A DNA stretch of 12,500 bases from Nymphaea colorata (taxonomy: Eukaryota > Streptophyta > Magnoliopsida > Nymphaeales > Nymphaeaceae). Location of the stretch: positions 377,501-390,000 of the forward strand of contig NC_037468.1 of NCBI RefSeq assembly GCF_008831285.2, read 5' to 3'. A program made the position numbers and the translations under genes. The notes below the pieces were generated by a model. It did not search any database and was not told where the DNA came from. It saw only the letters and a program-made list of their open reading frames with translations. This document shows, piece after piece, positions 1 to 9,004 of the stretch (its first letter is position 1; each line of letters starts with the position of its first letter).

Positions 1-1014
1 AGGACTGATTCTTCTGGTCAATACTGTATTTCACAGTCAGGACTGACCTTACCAAAAAGATCAAGACTGTCTTGAAAGGTCAGGACTTTTGATGGAAGGA
101 CAGGACCAATTGCAATTGTATGCCATTAGTACTCACCTGACCAAAAATGGAAAGGTCAAGACTGTCTTGAAAGGTCAGGACTCATTCTTCTTGAAAGGTC
201 AGGACTGATTATGGAAGGACAGGACCAATTGCAATTGTATGCCATTAGTACTCACCTTATCAAAAAGGTCAAGACTGTCTTTCACAGTCAGGACTGACCT
301 TATCAAAAAGGTCAAGACTGTCTTTCACAGTCAGGACTAACCTTACCAAAAAGGTCAAGACTGTCTTGAAAGGTCAGGACTGATTCTTCTGGTCAAGACT
401 GTCTTGAAAGGTCAGGACTGATTCTTCTTGAAAGGTCAAGACTCTGAAAGGTCAGGACTAATGAGAATGATTGAGGAATGACCATCAAGACTCATTTGTA
501 TGTCATCAGTACTCACCTTATCAAAAAGGTCAAGACTGTCTTTCAAAGTCAGGACTGACCTTACCAAAAAGATCAAGACTATCTGATCAGGACTGATTCT
601 TCTGGTCAATACTGTCTTTCAAAGTCAGGACTGACCTTATCAAAAAGGTCAAGACTGTCTTTCAAAGTCAGGACTAACCTGACCAAAAAGGTCAAGACTG
701 TCTTGAAAGGTCAGGACTTTTGATGGAAGGACAGGACCAATTGCAATTGTATGCCATTAGTACTCACCTGACCAAAAATGGAAAGGTTAAGACTGTCTTG
801 AAAGGTCAGGACTGATTCTTCTTGAAAGATGAAGACTCATTGCAATTGTATGCCATTAGTACTCACTGTACAAACAAATGCCATTAGTACTCACTATACC
901 AACATGAGTACTCACCATACCAAAACAATGCCATTAGTGCTCCCAATGGCAATTGTATGCCATTTTCCATACAACAAATTGTATGCCATTAGTGAAAAGA
1001 ATGAAGATCAATGA
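1..1014 (+). repeat. Modular short-repeat array, block 1 (orientation A)
   Basis: This is a dense patchwork of related words about 19-28 bp long, such as GGTCAAGACTGTCTTGAAA, GGTCAGGACTGATTCTTCT, GACCTTACCAAAAA and CAATTGCAATTGTATGCCAT. The same words fill 10649-12500 in this orientation and 5690-10406 as reverse complement. The marker word GATCAAGACTATCTGATCA sits at 571-589, and the module ATGAGAATGATTGAGGAATG lies near 461-480. Copies differ by single transitions and by word order, so the block is a shuffled concatemer rather than a simple tandem repeat. No CG dinucleotide was found. No ORF here looks genuine. The block starts before the window. The vocabulary is certain; its biological origin is inferred. 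Confidence 0.95.
829..1014 (+). repeat. Array edge enriched in the AGTACT/TATGCCATTAGT sub-family
   Basis: At the island-facing edge of block 1 the GGTCAAGACTGTC words drop out. They are replaced by diverged copies of a second sub-family (GTATGCCATTAGTACTCAC, ACAAACAAATGCCATTAGT, CATACAACAAATTGTATGCC). The mirror-image edge at 5690-5840 has the same composition in the opposite strand. A 61-codon ORF at 829-1014 is made entirely of these words and is not credible as a gene. Higher divergence at array edges than in the interior is what unequal exchange or repeated copying would be expected to leave. Confidence 0.8.
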
Positions 1015-1130
1015 CAATTGTCCATCAATATGAGTTCCCTTCTTGTCTGATAGTCTATCAGAGTGAGTCTGAATCAGCCCTACGGTGCATTCAAAGTTGC
1101 GAGTGCTTTGACATATGTCAGGTGAGTGCA
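1015..1130 (+). other. Boundary segment between repeat block 1 and the island
   Basis: This short segment is neither typical array nor typical island. It carries GTCTGATAGTC (about 1046-1056), CTGAATCAGC (about 1069-1078) and, at 1088-1105, CATTCAAAGTTGCGAGTG. That 18-bp word occurs exactly, as reverse complement, at 10618-10635 at the other orientation switch. Its core GCGAGTGCTTTG (1099-1110) recurs inverted at the right end of the island (5572-5583). CTGAATCAGC also recurs close to 10609-10618. The shared words suggest that the three array edges descend from one ancestral junction. Confidence 0.7.
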
Positions 1131-2338
1131 ATAGCTTCCCAACGCATGCATGATTGACTAGATATCGAGCTGACCCAGTAGGGAGGGGCCATATCTAGGA
1201 ACCGCCAAGGTCTCGACCTACAGGGGTCAGAACTGCCAGGGTCAAAACCCTGAACATCTGAAGATCAGAAGGACACGCCGGGCAGATGGAATGCCTTATG
1301 TAGTTCAAAGGGCAATGGCAACAACCCCTGCTACGAAGGCTAGGGATACGCGAACAACTCAGCCATTGACTAATGGCAGACCAATGCAAGACCTATCAGA
1401 TTTCAGACACATGCGGCTCAAGAGCAGGGGTAGCCAGCTCGGGCGGAGATTGATCAAACAAGGCGGAATGCGGTGCCTGGGATAAAAAATTGTTCCGCTT
1501 GTAGGGAAGTTAGATAAACTAGTTCTGCTGGTGAAATGGTTGCTGCACCGACTGCACACTGGACTAGCTAATCCCAGAATGCGCTGCTGGAAGGAGGCCG
1601 GGATGCTACCCTTGCTTCTGAAACCAACTGGATCGACGGGTTTCACAACTGGAACTGGCTATTGCTCTCCAATCGGAAGGTATGCTGCGGGCCTAGGAAC
1701 TGGATATGCATCTAACACAGGCTATAGATCTATAACGGACGCCTTTGAAACCAAACCTCAACATTTGGTTCCGCTATCACGCCTATCCCAAGCGGACTTT
1801 CCTAAGGTGCGACGTGTACCGGGCAATCGATCGGAGGCGCTCTGCTGGGCGGAAATAGCTCTTTGGGGGGATGACCTTGAAAATACGTGACGTCCCATAC
1901 CCTCCATCTGTGCTAAGAAAGGTTATATGTATAAGGGCTAGGTTTCATCCGTCTCAACTGCTAGTCTTTAGAGGAGCTCTGGTTCATCCGTAGTTCCGTA
2001 TGCCTCAGCTAAGGTGGAGTCATAGGCAAGTGCAACTTCACTGAAGTGGATTCAGTGCCTGTTTCAGTGGCAATCCCATAGCGAGTTTATGATTAGGATC
2101 CATACCCGGTGGATCGAGTTTCCCGAGTCAAAGCACAACCTTTCATAGCTGCTGCTGGGGTAGCAGTGTCCAATAAAGGAGCAGAACGAGATACAGACCC
2201 CGATCGGTCAGTTGCCCGAGTGGTATTTGACCCGAAACCAGTTGAAGCAGCGGCGGAAGCATAAACGAGGTGCCAGATCGAGATAGAGCAGCAGTTCCAT
2301 GGGAAAGTGCAGATGTGGATCCAGATCGAGCAGATTCC
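1131..2338. other. Island, left part: unassigned intergenic DNA
   Basis: Low-repeat sequence with normal CG content, unlike the flanking array. No tRNA cloverleaf, rRNA segment, known mitochondrial gene or intron was recognised on either strand. ORFs other than 1531-1890 are short, overlap one another on both strands and show no domain. The stretch at about 2140-2330 is rich in GCAG/GATCGAG-type short words (GCTGCTGCTGGGGTAGCAG, AGATCGAGATAGAGCAGCAG), a texture common in angiosperm mitochondrial spacers. That comparison is an impression from memory. Confidence 0.5.
1531..1890 (+). CDS. Doubtful hypothetical ORF, 119 codons
   Basis: This is the longest ATG-initiated frame in the window. The predicted protein is not recognised. 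Residues about 33-66 are rich in Gly, Thr and Tyr with a loose repeat (TGSTGFTTGTGY, LGTGY, NTGY), which reflects imperfect DNA repeats of the type ACTGGAACTGGCTAT / GAACTGGATATGCATC. No signal peptide, membrane segment or catalytic motif was seen. Plant mitochondrial spacers often contain ORFs of this size by chance or by chimeric joining, and overlapping ORFs exist on the opposite strand nearby. It could be a non-functional spacer ORF (most likely) or an unexpressed fragment of a chimeric gene. No expression signal was identified. Confidence 0.15.
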   Translation: MKWLLHRLHTGLANPRMRCWKEAGMLPLLLKPTGSTGFTTGTGYCSPIGRYAAGLGTGYASNTGYRSITDAFETKPQHLVPLSRLSQADFPKVRRVPGNRSEALCWAEIALWGDDLENT

Positions 2339-2418
2339 TATCCAGTCCCAGGATCATCTTAGGAAAGTAGCACCTTAAAGGAAAGTAGCACCTTCAGTAT
2401 CCAGTCCCAGGATCATCT
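2339..2418 (+). repeat. Nested short direct repeats
   Basis: A 21-bp word beginning TATCCAGTCCCAGG occurs at 2339-2359 and again at 2398-2418. Between the two copies, the 15-bp word GGAAAGTAGCACCTT occurs twice, at 2362-2376 and 2380-2394, with an 18-bp period. All copies are exact. The arrangement is a small independent duplication inside the island, unrelated in sequence to the large array. Confidence 0.9.
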
Positions 2419-3779
2419 GATAAGCATAATCAGAGTTTGTTTCACTTCACTAGGCATGGGACGAGGAGAGAGATCCGTGCGCTTAGGTTCGGACCACACA
2501 TCCCCTTTGCGTGCTCGCGGATCCACCCCGAGGGCGAGCTACGAAGACCATGTGCCTCAGACTCAGAGGAGTGACTTATGGGAATGGCCGGAGAGCGCTC
2601 TTGACCCACCAAAGCACCCGCTGCAGAGGAAGCACCGAAGCTCGTGGAAGAGTCCAACGAGTTCTTCGTCACCAGCATCCGTTGCAAGGGCAAAGGCGAA
2701 GCCCAACGTCATGTCACGTCATGAGCACTGAAAAGCGAGTGCTTTGAGAGAGGGAATTTGCAAATTTGGCTTTGATCACCAACCACAGCTTTTTGTGAAC
2801 TATCAGCCAGCCAGCTAGCTGGAGTGCCACTTTCGATCGTCCAGTGGCAGGCAAATCCTGACAGATTGACTGACTGCCCTATACCCTACCAATTGATCCA
2901 GTCGAAGAGGCGGTAGAGGCAGAGGCAGATAGAGGTGAAATAGAAGACGCCGGAGCCCGTTGACTCAACAGAAGCAATTTCGAATGCATTATCAGTAGGC
3001 TTTGATTCGAAGAAGAATATGAAGTTGATCCACGCAGACAGTCTGCCCGAGCAAAAGTACCAGTTTGAGCGCCCGCCTTGTCGCGTTCGATATCCATTTC
3101 AGATCCTTTCTTTCCAAAGCCTACACCTCTTCCATATTCCCCGTTGGAGAGCTTGTTCTAGCATCTCCGCCGCCCGCCCTTCTGAGATTAGATGTTGTTC
3201 TTTCTTTCGCGCGTTCTACCTCCGCGGCACAGCCTCATTCTGACTTCATATTCTGACGTAGTTATTTGCATTACCTTTTTCATTCTTCAATGCTGCTGCC
3301 CGAGGAAAGACAAGCAGAGGAAGCCCTCACATAGTTGGGCCCTCTAACTCATGCTCGTCTATTGGTGTGCTCGTCGGCACTGTCTGTCAGAAAAAGAACC
3401 CGTCGATTCCGAGCGAGGACTGATGAAATGGCAACGTGAGGATGGAGCTCGCTCAATGGGAAGCGTGCCAGTGAGAGTTTCGGTGGTCTAGAATGTGAAC
3501 AGGTTGTCAGATAGCGTGCACATCTCCTCTTATTGACCTCTCGAATTGACTCAAGCTCGGGCACGTATCAGAGAAGAAGCGTATGTTGCGATCGGAGTAT
3601 CGGCAGTTCATTCTTCACGGCATTGATGTATCCCCCCACCCAGTCAGTTCTAGCCCTCCCGAGTCTACCTATGCCATAGTGTCCGTGTCTGGGAACTGAT
3701 TCGACAGATCCTCTACCCCCCTTGCCGTTAGTAGAGACTGACATCACATAGGATGGGAAGGCCCCAATCGCCTGCCTCT
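2419..3779. other. Island, middle part: unassigned DNA
   Basis: No intact gene was recognised. An ATG-initiated 91-codon frame at 2456-2731 and a 72-codon minus frame at 2879-3097 are Ser/Arg-rich, overlap frames on the other strand and match nothing known. A stop-to-stop frame at 2605-2724, containing EEAPKLVEESNEFFVTSIRC, has more protein-like composition but no assignable family. Other short ORFs (3019-3243, 3349-3564) look random. The sequence has ordinary CG content and no copies of the flanking array words. Possible identities are mitochondrial spacer or nuclear DNA too decayed to read. Confidence 0.45.
2735..2746 (+). repeat. Isolated copy of the GCGAGTGCTTTG word
   Basis: An exact 12-bp copy of the word that also marks the island edges (1099-1110, 5491-5502, and inverted at 5525-5536 and 5572-5583). 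It lies inside the island, just downstream of the 2605-2724 open frame, and is followed by AGAGAGGGAATTTGCAAATT. Confidence 0.75.
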
Positions 3780-4766
3780 TTCTTGGTATTGGTCCACCCC
3801 CAGGTCGATGAGTACTTGATAGCTCACAAGACGAGATAGGCAGATATGTGACACAGTCTCATTGCTTTCATTGACAAGATTCCGGATCCTGATTGGTTCA
3901 TTCCATCAGATGAACTGTGGATTTCTGAAGAAGATCTCACATCCATTCAACCAGATGAGGAGCTCTGCCTCTTCCGTATGCTGTGGTTTGTCTTTCCTTC
4001 TTCCTGCGGAGCTCACGCTGTCAGAAGCAGCTTGATCTTGCCGGCTAGCCAACTGGCTCAAGGGCAGCGACTGGCTCTGGCCCCTCGAGTTCTAGATATA
4101 CCGGGGTCTCAATGAGATGGCCACTGCTATCAATGGGCCAATGTCAATAGACACGGATTTTCCGGCGCACTATCTCATTGGCTGGCTGGGGCTATCTTTT
4201 CCTTGGACCTTCGGCTGAGAATGTATCACGGATGCTCAGGATAACAGCCTTTAGCTTCGACGCTTCAGTGGTTGTCTGATGGCAAACTTGTCATGCTCAG
4301 ATATTACCCATCGTCTCCTGCATACTTTCTTCCTTTAGGGCCCCGAGAGCTTCAGAAAGAAAGGATGTGAACGATCATGAAGAAACGGACATGTCCTGGG
4401 TTCCATGCCTTCTGCCTTCTCGGGAAAGCCTCAAGTTCTGGGTCGAACCGACCTCAGCGGTTTGCTCGTCCATTTTGCTTCGACCAGGGCTGTCCTCTCG
4501 AACCCAGTGAGATCTCTAATTAAGGAAGAGAGGTAGGGGTCGGCACAGCCTACTGGAGGACAATAGGGTCGCACTTTGACCACATAGTGCGGAAATGCCC
4601 CATCTTCTTTCCTGGCTCAATGCGGCAAGTACGTATCTCATACAACTATGCCTGGTGGTATACAGGGCTTGAAGGTCTGTCAGCGGCTTCGCCCAGATGT
4701 CTTGGTCTCATCCCCCTTTCTTTAGACCCATCCATTGACTATCCTTCTGATGCAAAGCTCTTCTGA
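3780..4766 (+). pseudogene. Decayed plant mobile domain (PMD, aminotransferase-like) gene fragment
   Basis: Several open stretches on the + strand, in switching frames, read as one eroded protein resembling the plant mobile domain. They are 3852-4115 (FRMLWFVFPS, then LAQGQRLALAPRVL), a frame switch into 4096-4218 (IYRGLNEM, FPAHYLIGWLGLSF), 4245-4370 (SDGKLVMLRYYPSSPAYFLP), 4361 to about 4450 (LPSRESLKFWVEP), 4449-4523 (RPQRFARPFCFDQGCPLE) and 4524-4766 (AYWRTIGSHFDHIVRK). Their order follows the family pattern as I remember it: acidic DEEL segment, ALAPxVLxxIYRGLN, FPxHYLxGWLG, DGKL, LPxRxGxxFxVEP, RFxRQFGFDQ. At least four frameshifts and several stops make it non-functional. PMD proteins occur in nuclear MAIN/MAIL-type genes and transposons, so this is probably nuclear or transposon DNA captured by an organelle. 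The left limit is vague: a weak match (HPQVDEYLIAHKTR) starts near 3780. Confidence 0.62.
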
Positions 4767-4781
4767 GAGATGCAGATGTAG

Positions 4782-4982
4782 AGGCAGAGAAAGACCTCAA
4801 TCAATGCCACTTTTGGATTGATGAGAACCGCATTTAAGACATCTATCTTCAGAAATGAGTCTTTGATTCCTGCTTGGCGCGGTATCGTAGATATCCAACT
4901 GGGAGATGAAAAGCCTGTGAGAGCCGACGCTTCGTTCCGTGCGTCAGCACTCCACTCGTCACCACTGGTTCCCATCTACTGA
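4782..4982 (+). pseudogene. Possible downstream continuation of the PMD relic
   Basis: The frame used by the last PMD segment (4524-4766) closes at TGA 4764-4766 and TAG 4779-4781. It then reopens without further stops for 66 codons, ending at TGA 4980-4982. The translation includes FRNESLIPAWRGIVDIQLGD and ends near SPLVPIY. It matches no domain I recognise, but the retained frame and protein-like composition make a shared origin with the upstream relic plausible. The opposite strand also has a 78-codon frame over the same DNA (4739-4975), so the openness could be chance. Confidence 0.25.
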
Positions 4983-5460
4983 TCCCAATGAAACGATTGA
5001 AGCTCAACATCTATCTAATAGGAGGTTGGGTTCGTTTGATGGGTCAACTAACATAAGCGTACTCAGACTTGGATGGCCCCCTTCCTCAATGTTGGGGATC
5101 AATCCTGAACATCTCGCTCTCGCCCCTACTGAAAGGCCTCTCGGATCAATCGTAGAAAACCTACTGTTTGAGAGCCCTGTCAAATTGGTTTGTCTATTTC
5201 TTAATTAAAAATGAATGGGGCCTGTCCCTGCTCCGCCTAGAAGTTCTCTATCTCGAAAGCCGCCCTCATCGGAAGCCCTACCCGGCCCTATAAGCCTTGA
5301 TTCACACTAGGTCTTTCCACTCCAATCCGGATTCCTGTCGAAAGACCTTCAGACTCGAAAGCCGAAGAAAGAGCCCAGAAGCTCAGAGGATAGTCTTGCC
5401 TATCATAGGCCAGGGGGAGACTGAGGAACACTTGGCAAAGCTGTTCGAGAAGAAGCCCTC
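4983..5460. other. Island, right part: unassigned DNA
   Basis: No gene was recognised. An ATG frame at 4939-5208 (89 codons) and another at 5297-5599 (100 codons, opposed by a minus frame at 5288-5527) have no recognisable domain. The second runs into the GCGAGTGCTTTG repeat cluster, so its C-terminal third is repeat-encoded. CTCGAAAGCCG occurs twice, at about 5252 and 5354. There is no tRNA-like or rRNA-like sequence. Confidence 0.4.
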
Positions 5461-5583
5461 GCAAAGCGAAGCAAGTCACGAGCAATCTTTGCGAGTGCTT
5501 TGTGGGCTTTGCTCGTCTGATAGTCAAAGCACTCGCTTTGTTTGCGTTAGGGAACTCGCAAAGCGAATCGACAAAGCACTCGC
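5461..5583. repeat. Cluster of GCGAGTGCTTTG words in both orientations
   Basis: GCGAGTGCTTTG occurs at 5491-5502 and, as the exact reverse complement CAAAGCACTCGC, at 5525-5536 and 5572-5583. The first pair can form a 12-bp stem with a 22-nt loop. Related pieces (GCAAAGCGA at 5461 and ACTCGCAAAGCGAA around 5554) fill the gaps. The cluster lies directly against the left edge of the orientation-B array. The 12-bp word recurs at 1099-1110 and 2735-2746, so it belongs to a second repeat family distinct from the main array. Confidence 0.85.
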
Positions 5584-5690
5584 AACTTCAAATTGCTGAA
5601 GCTGATGAAGTGATTCAGGTCAGAGCAAAGCCCTCTTGTTCAGAGTGCTGATTCAGATTCTTGTTCTTCATGTGATAGTCAGCACTAATG
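5584..5690 (+). other. Boundary segment between the island and repeat block 2
   Basis: This short transition contains TGATTCAGGTCAGA (about 5612-5625), also found at about 10418-10431 at the far end of block 2, and GTGCTGATTCAG, related to the reverse complement of CTGAATCAGC at the other edges. It begins with CGCAACTT, continuing the CACTCGCAACTT word (5577-5588) that is exact at 10618-10629. After about 5690 the array words begin. Confidence 0.6.
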
Positions 5691-6633
5691 GCATACAATT
5701 GCAATTATGGTTGGCATACAATTTGTTGTATGGATAATGGCATACAATTTGTGGTATGGTCAGCATGAATTTTGATGGACATACAATTTGTGGGAAGTAC
5801 TAATGACATTTGTTTGTACAGTGAGTACTAATGGCATACAATTGCAATGAGTCCTGACCTTTCAAGAAGAATGAGTCCTGACCTTTCAAGACAGTCTTGA
5901 CCTTTCAAGAAGAATCAGTCCTGACCTTTCAAGACAGTCTTGACCTTTTTGGTAAGGTCAGTCCTGACCTTGAAATACAGTCTTGACCAGAAGAATCAGT
6001 CCTGATCAGATAGTCTTGATCTTTTTGGTAAGGTTAGTCCTGACTTTGAAAGACAGTCTTGACCTTTTTGATAAGGTCAGTACTGATTTCAAGACAGTCT
6101 TGACCTTTCCATTTTTGGTCAGGTGAGTACTAATGGCATACAATTGCAATTGGTCCTGTCCTTCCATCAAAAGTCCTGACCTTTCAAGACAGTCTTGACC
6201 TTTTTGGTAAGGTCAGTCCTGACTGTGAAATACAGTCTTGACCAGAAGAATCAGTCCTGATCAGATAGTCTTGATCTTTTTGGTAAGGTTAGTCCTGACT
6301 TTGAAAGACAGTCTTGACCTTTTTGATAAGGTGAGTACTGATGACATACAAATGAGTCTTGATGGTCATTCCTCAATCATTCTCATTAGTCCTGACCTTT
6401 CAGAGTCTTGACCTTTCAAGACAGTCCTGTCCATCACCTTTCCTTTCAATAAATTGCCATGAATCCTGACCTGTTTGGTATGGTGAGTACTGACTTTTCC
6501 ATAATGAGTCCTGACCTTTCATTTTGGTATGGTTAATGACATTTTGTTGTACAGTGAGTACTAATGACATTGAATTGCAATTAGTCCTGACCTTTCCATA
6601 AGGAAAGTACTAATGGCATACAATTTTTGGTCA

Positions 6634-6745
6634 AGTGAGTACTAATGGCATTTGTTTGTACAGTGAGTACTAATGGCATTTGTTTGTCAAGTGAGTACTA
6701 ATGGCATTTGTTTGTCAAGTGAGTACTAATGGCATTGAATTGCAA
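6634..6745 (+). repeat. 28-bp tandem sub-array
   Basis: Four consecutive 28-bp units start at 6634, 6662, 6690 and 6718, each beginning AGTGAGTACTAATGGCATTT. The first unit ends in GTTTGTAC, the next two in GTTTGTCA, and the last is altered to GAATTGCA. It is the only stretch of block 2 with strict head-to-tail periodicity. A copied version of the last three units starts at 8574, 8602 and 8630. Confidence 0.9.
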
Positions 6746-7056
6746 TGAGTCCTGACCTTTCAAGAAGAATGAGTCCTGACCTTTCAAGACAGTCTTGACC
6801 TTTCCATTTTTGGTCAGGTGAGTACTAATGGCATACAATTGCAATTGGTCCTGTCCTTCCATCAAAAGTCCTGACCTTTCAAGACAGTCTTGACCTTTTT
6901 GGTAAGGTCAGTCCTGACTGTGAAATACAGTCTTGACCAGAAGAATCAGTCCTGATCAGATAGTCTTGATCTTTTTGGTAAGGTTAGTCCTGACTTTGAA
7001 AGACAGTCTTGACCTTTTTGATAAGGTGAGTACTGATGACATACAAATGAGTCTTG
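6638..7056 (+). repeat. 419-bp segmental direct repeat, copy 1 (copy 2 at 8550-8968)
   Basis: Positions 6638-7056 align without gaps to 8550-8968 at a constant offset of 1,912 bp. The one difference I saw is C at 6894 against T at 8806. The copied segment includes the 28-bp tandem units and one full marker cassette, so it was duplicated as a block after those internal structures existed. Confidence 0.85.
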
Positions 7057-7146
7057 TATGGTCAGGTGAGTACTAATGGCATACAATTGCAATTGGTCCT
7101 GTCCTTCCATAATCAGTCCTGACCTTTCAAGACAGTCTTGACCTTT

Positions 7147-7603
7147 CCAGAAGAATCAGTCCTGACCTTTCAAGACAGTCTTGACCTTTTTGGTAAGGTC
7201 AGTCCTGACCTTGAAAGACAGTCTTGACCAGAAGAATCAGTCCTGATCAGATAGTCTTGATCTTTTTGGTAAGGTTAGTCCTGACTTTGAAAGACAGTCT
7301 TGACCTTTTTGATAAGGTCAGTACTGATTTCAAGACAGTCTTGACCTTTCCATTTTTGGTCAGGTGAGTACTAATGGCATACAATTGCAATTGGTCCTGT
7401 CCTTCCATCAAAAGTCCTGACCTTTCAAGACAGTCTTGACCTTTTTGGTAAGGTCAGTCCTGACTGTGAAATACAGTCTTGACCAGAAGAATCAGTCCTG
7501 ATCAGATAGTCTTGATCTTTTTGGTAAGGTTAGTCCTGACTTTGAAAGACAGTCTTGACCTTTTTGATAAGGTGAGTACTGATGACATACAAATGAGTCT
7601 TGA
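7147..7603 (+). repeat. 457-bp segmental direct repeat, copy 1 (copy 2 at 9787-10243)
   Basis: Constant offset of 2,640 bp. The one difference I saw is G at 7217 against T at 9857. Similarity continues leftward to about 6776/9421 at an offset of 2,645 after a 5-bp indel, giving more than 800 bp of shared order. Both copies contain two marker words 255 bp apart. The second copy lies inside the left arm of the large inverted repeat. Confidence 0.85.
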
Positions 7604-9004
7604 TGGTCATTCCTCAATCATTCTCATTAGTCCTGACCTTTCATAGTCTTGACCTTTCCAGAAGAATCAGTCCTGACCTTTCAAGACAGTCTTGACCTTT
7701 CCAGAAGAATCAGTCCTGACCTTTCAAGACAGTCTTGACCTTTTTGGTCAGGTTAGTCCTGACTTTGAAAGACAGTCTTGACCTTTTTGATAAGGTCAGT
7801 CCTGACTTTGAAATACAGTCTTGACCTTTTTGATAAGGTGAGTACTAATGGCATACAATTGCAATTGGTCCTGTCCTTCCATAATCAGTCCTGACCTTTC
7901 AAGAAGAATGAGTCCTGACCTTTCAAGACAGTCTTGACCAGAAGAATCAGTCCTGACCTTTCAAGACAGTCTTGACCTTTTTGGTAAGGTCAGTCCTGAC
8001 CTTGAAATACAGTCTTGACCAGAAGAATCAGTCCTGATCAGATAGTCTTGATCTTTTTGGTAAGGTTAGTCCTGACTTTGAAAGACAGTCTTGACCTTTT
8101 TGATAAGGTCAGTACTGATTTCAAGACAGTCTTGACCTTTCAAGAAAAATCAGTCCTGACCTTTCAAGACAGTCTTGACCTTTTTGGTAAGGTCAGTCCT
8201 GACTGTGAAATACAGTATTGACCAGAAGAATCAGTCCTGATCAGATAGTCTTGATCTTTTTGGTAAGGTTAGTCCTGACTTTGAAAGACAGTCTTGACCT
8301 TTTTGATAAGGTGAGTACTGATGACATACAAATGAGTCTTGACCTTTCAAAACAGTCCTGACCTTTCAAAAGAGTCCTGACCTTCCTGACTTTTCCATAA
8401 TGAGTCCTGACCTTTCAAGAAAGTCCTGACCTTTCCATAACCTTTCCATGAATTTTGGTATGGTCAGCACTAATGGCATACAATTGCCATTGGGTATGGT
8501 GAGTACTAATGACATTTGTTTGTACAGTGAGTACTAATGGCATATGGAAAGTACTAATGGCATTTGTTTGTACAGTGAGTACTAATGGCATTTGTTTGTC
8601 AAGTGAGTACTAATGGCATTTGTTTGTCAAGTGAGTACTAATGGCATTGAATTGCAATGAGTCCTGACCTTTCAAGAAGAATGAGTCCTGACCTTTCAAG
8701 ACAGTCTTGACCTTTCCATTTTTGGTCAGGTGAGTACTAATGGCATACAATTGCAATTGGTCCTGTCCTTCCATCAAAAGTCCTGACCTTTCAAGACAGT
8801 CTTGATCTTTTTGGTAAGGTCAGTCCTGACTGTGAAATACAGTCTTGACCAGAAGAATCAGTCCTGATCAGATAGTCTTGATCTTTTTGGTAAGGTTAGT
8901 CCTGACTTTGAAAGACAGTCTTGACCTTTTTGATAAGGTGAGTACTGATGACATACAAATGAGTCTTGACCTTTCAAAAGAGTCCTGACCTTTCAAGAAG
9001 AATG

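Noticed and set aside
2456-2731. 91-codon Ser/Arg-rich ORF
   Set aside because: It overlaps frames on both strands of the same DNA, has low-complexity composition and no family resemblance. The competing frame 2605-2724 looks more protein-like.
1131-5460. tRNA, rRNA or standard mitochondrial or plastid gene in the island
   Set aside because: I looked for T-loop signatures (GGTTCGAATCC-like) and remembered protein motifs of core organelle genes on both strands and found none.
5297-5599. 100-codon ORF as a gene
   Set aside because: It runs into the GCGAGTGCTTTG repeat cluster, is opposed by a minus-strand ORF of similar length, and shows no domain.
8015-8221. 68-codon ORF inside block 2
   Set aside because: Its protein only repeats translations of array words (LTFQ, LDLF). 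Similar frames arise wherever stops happen to be absent.
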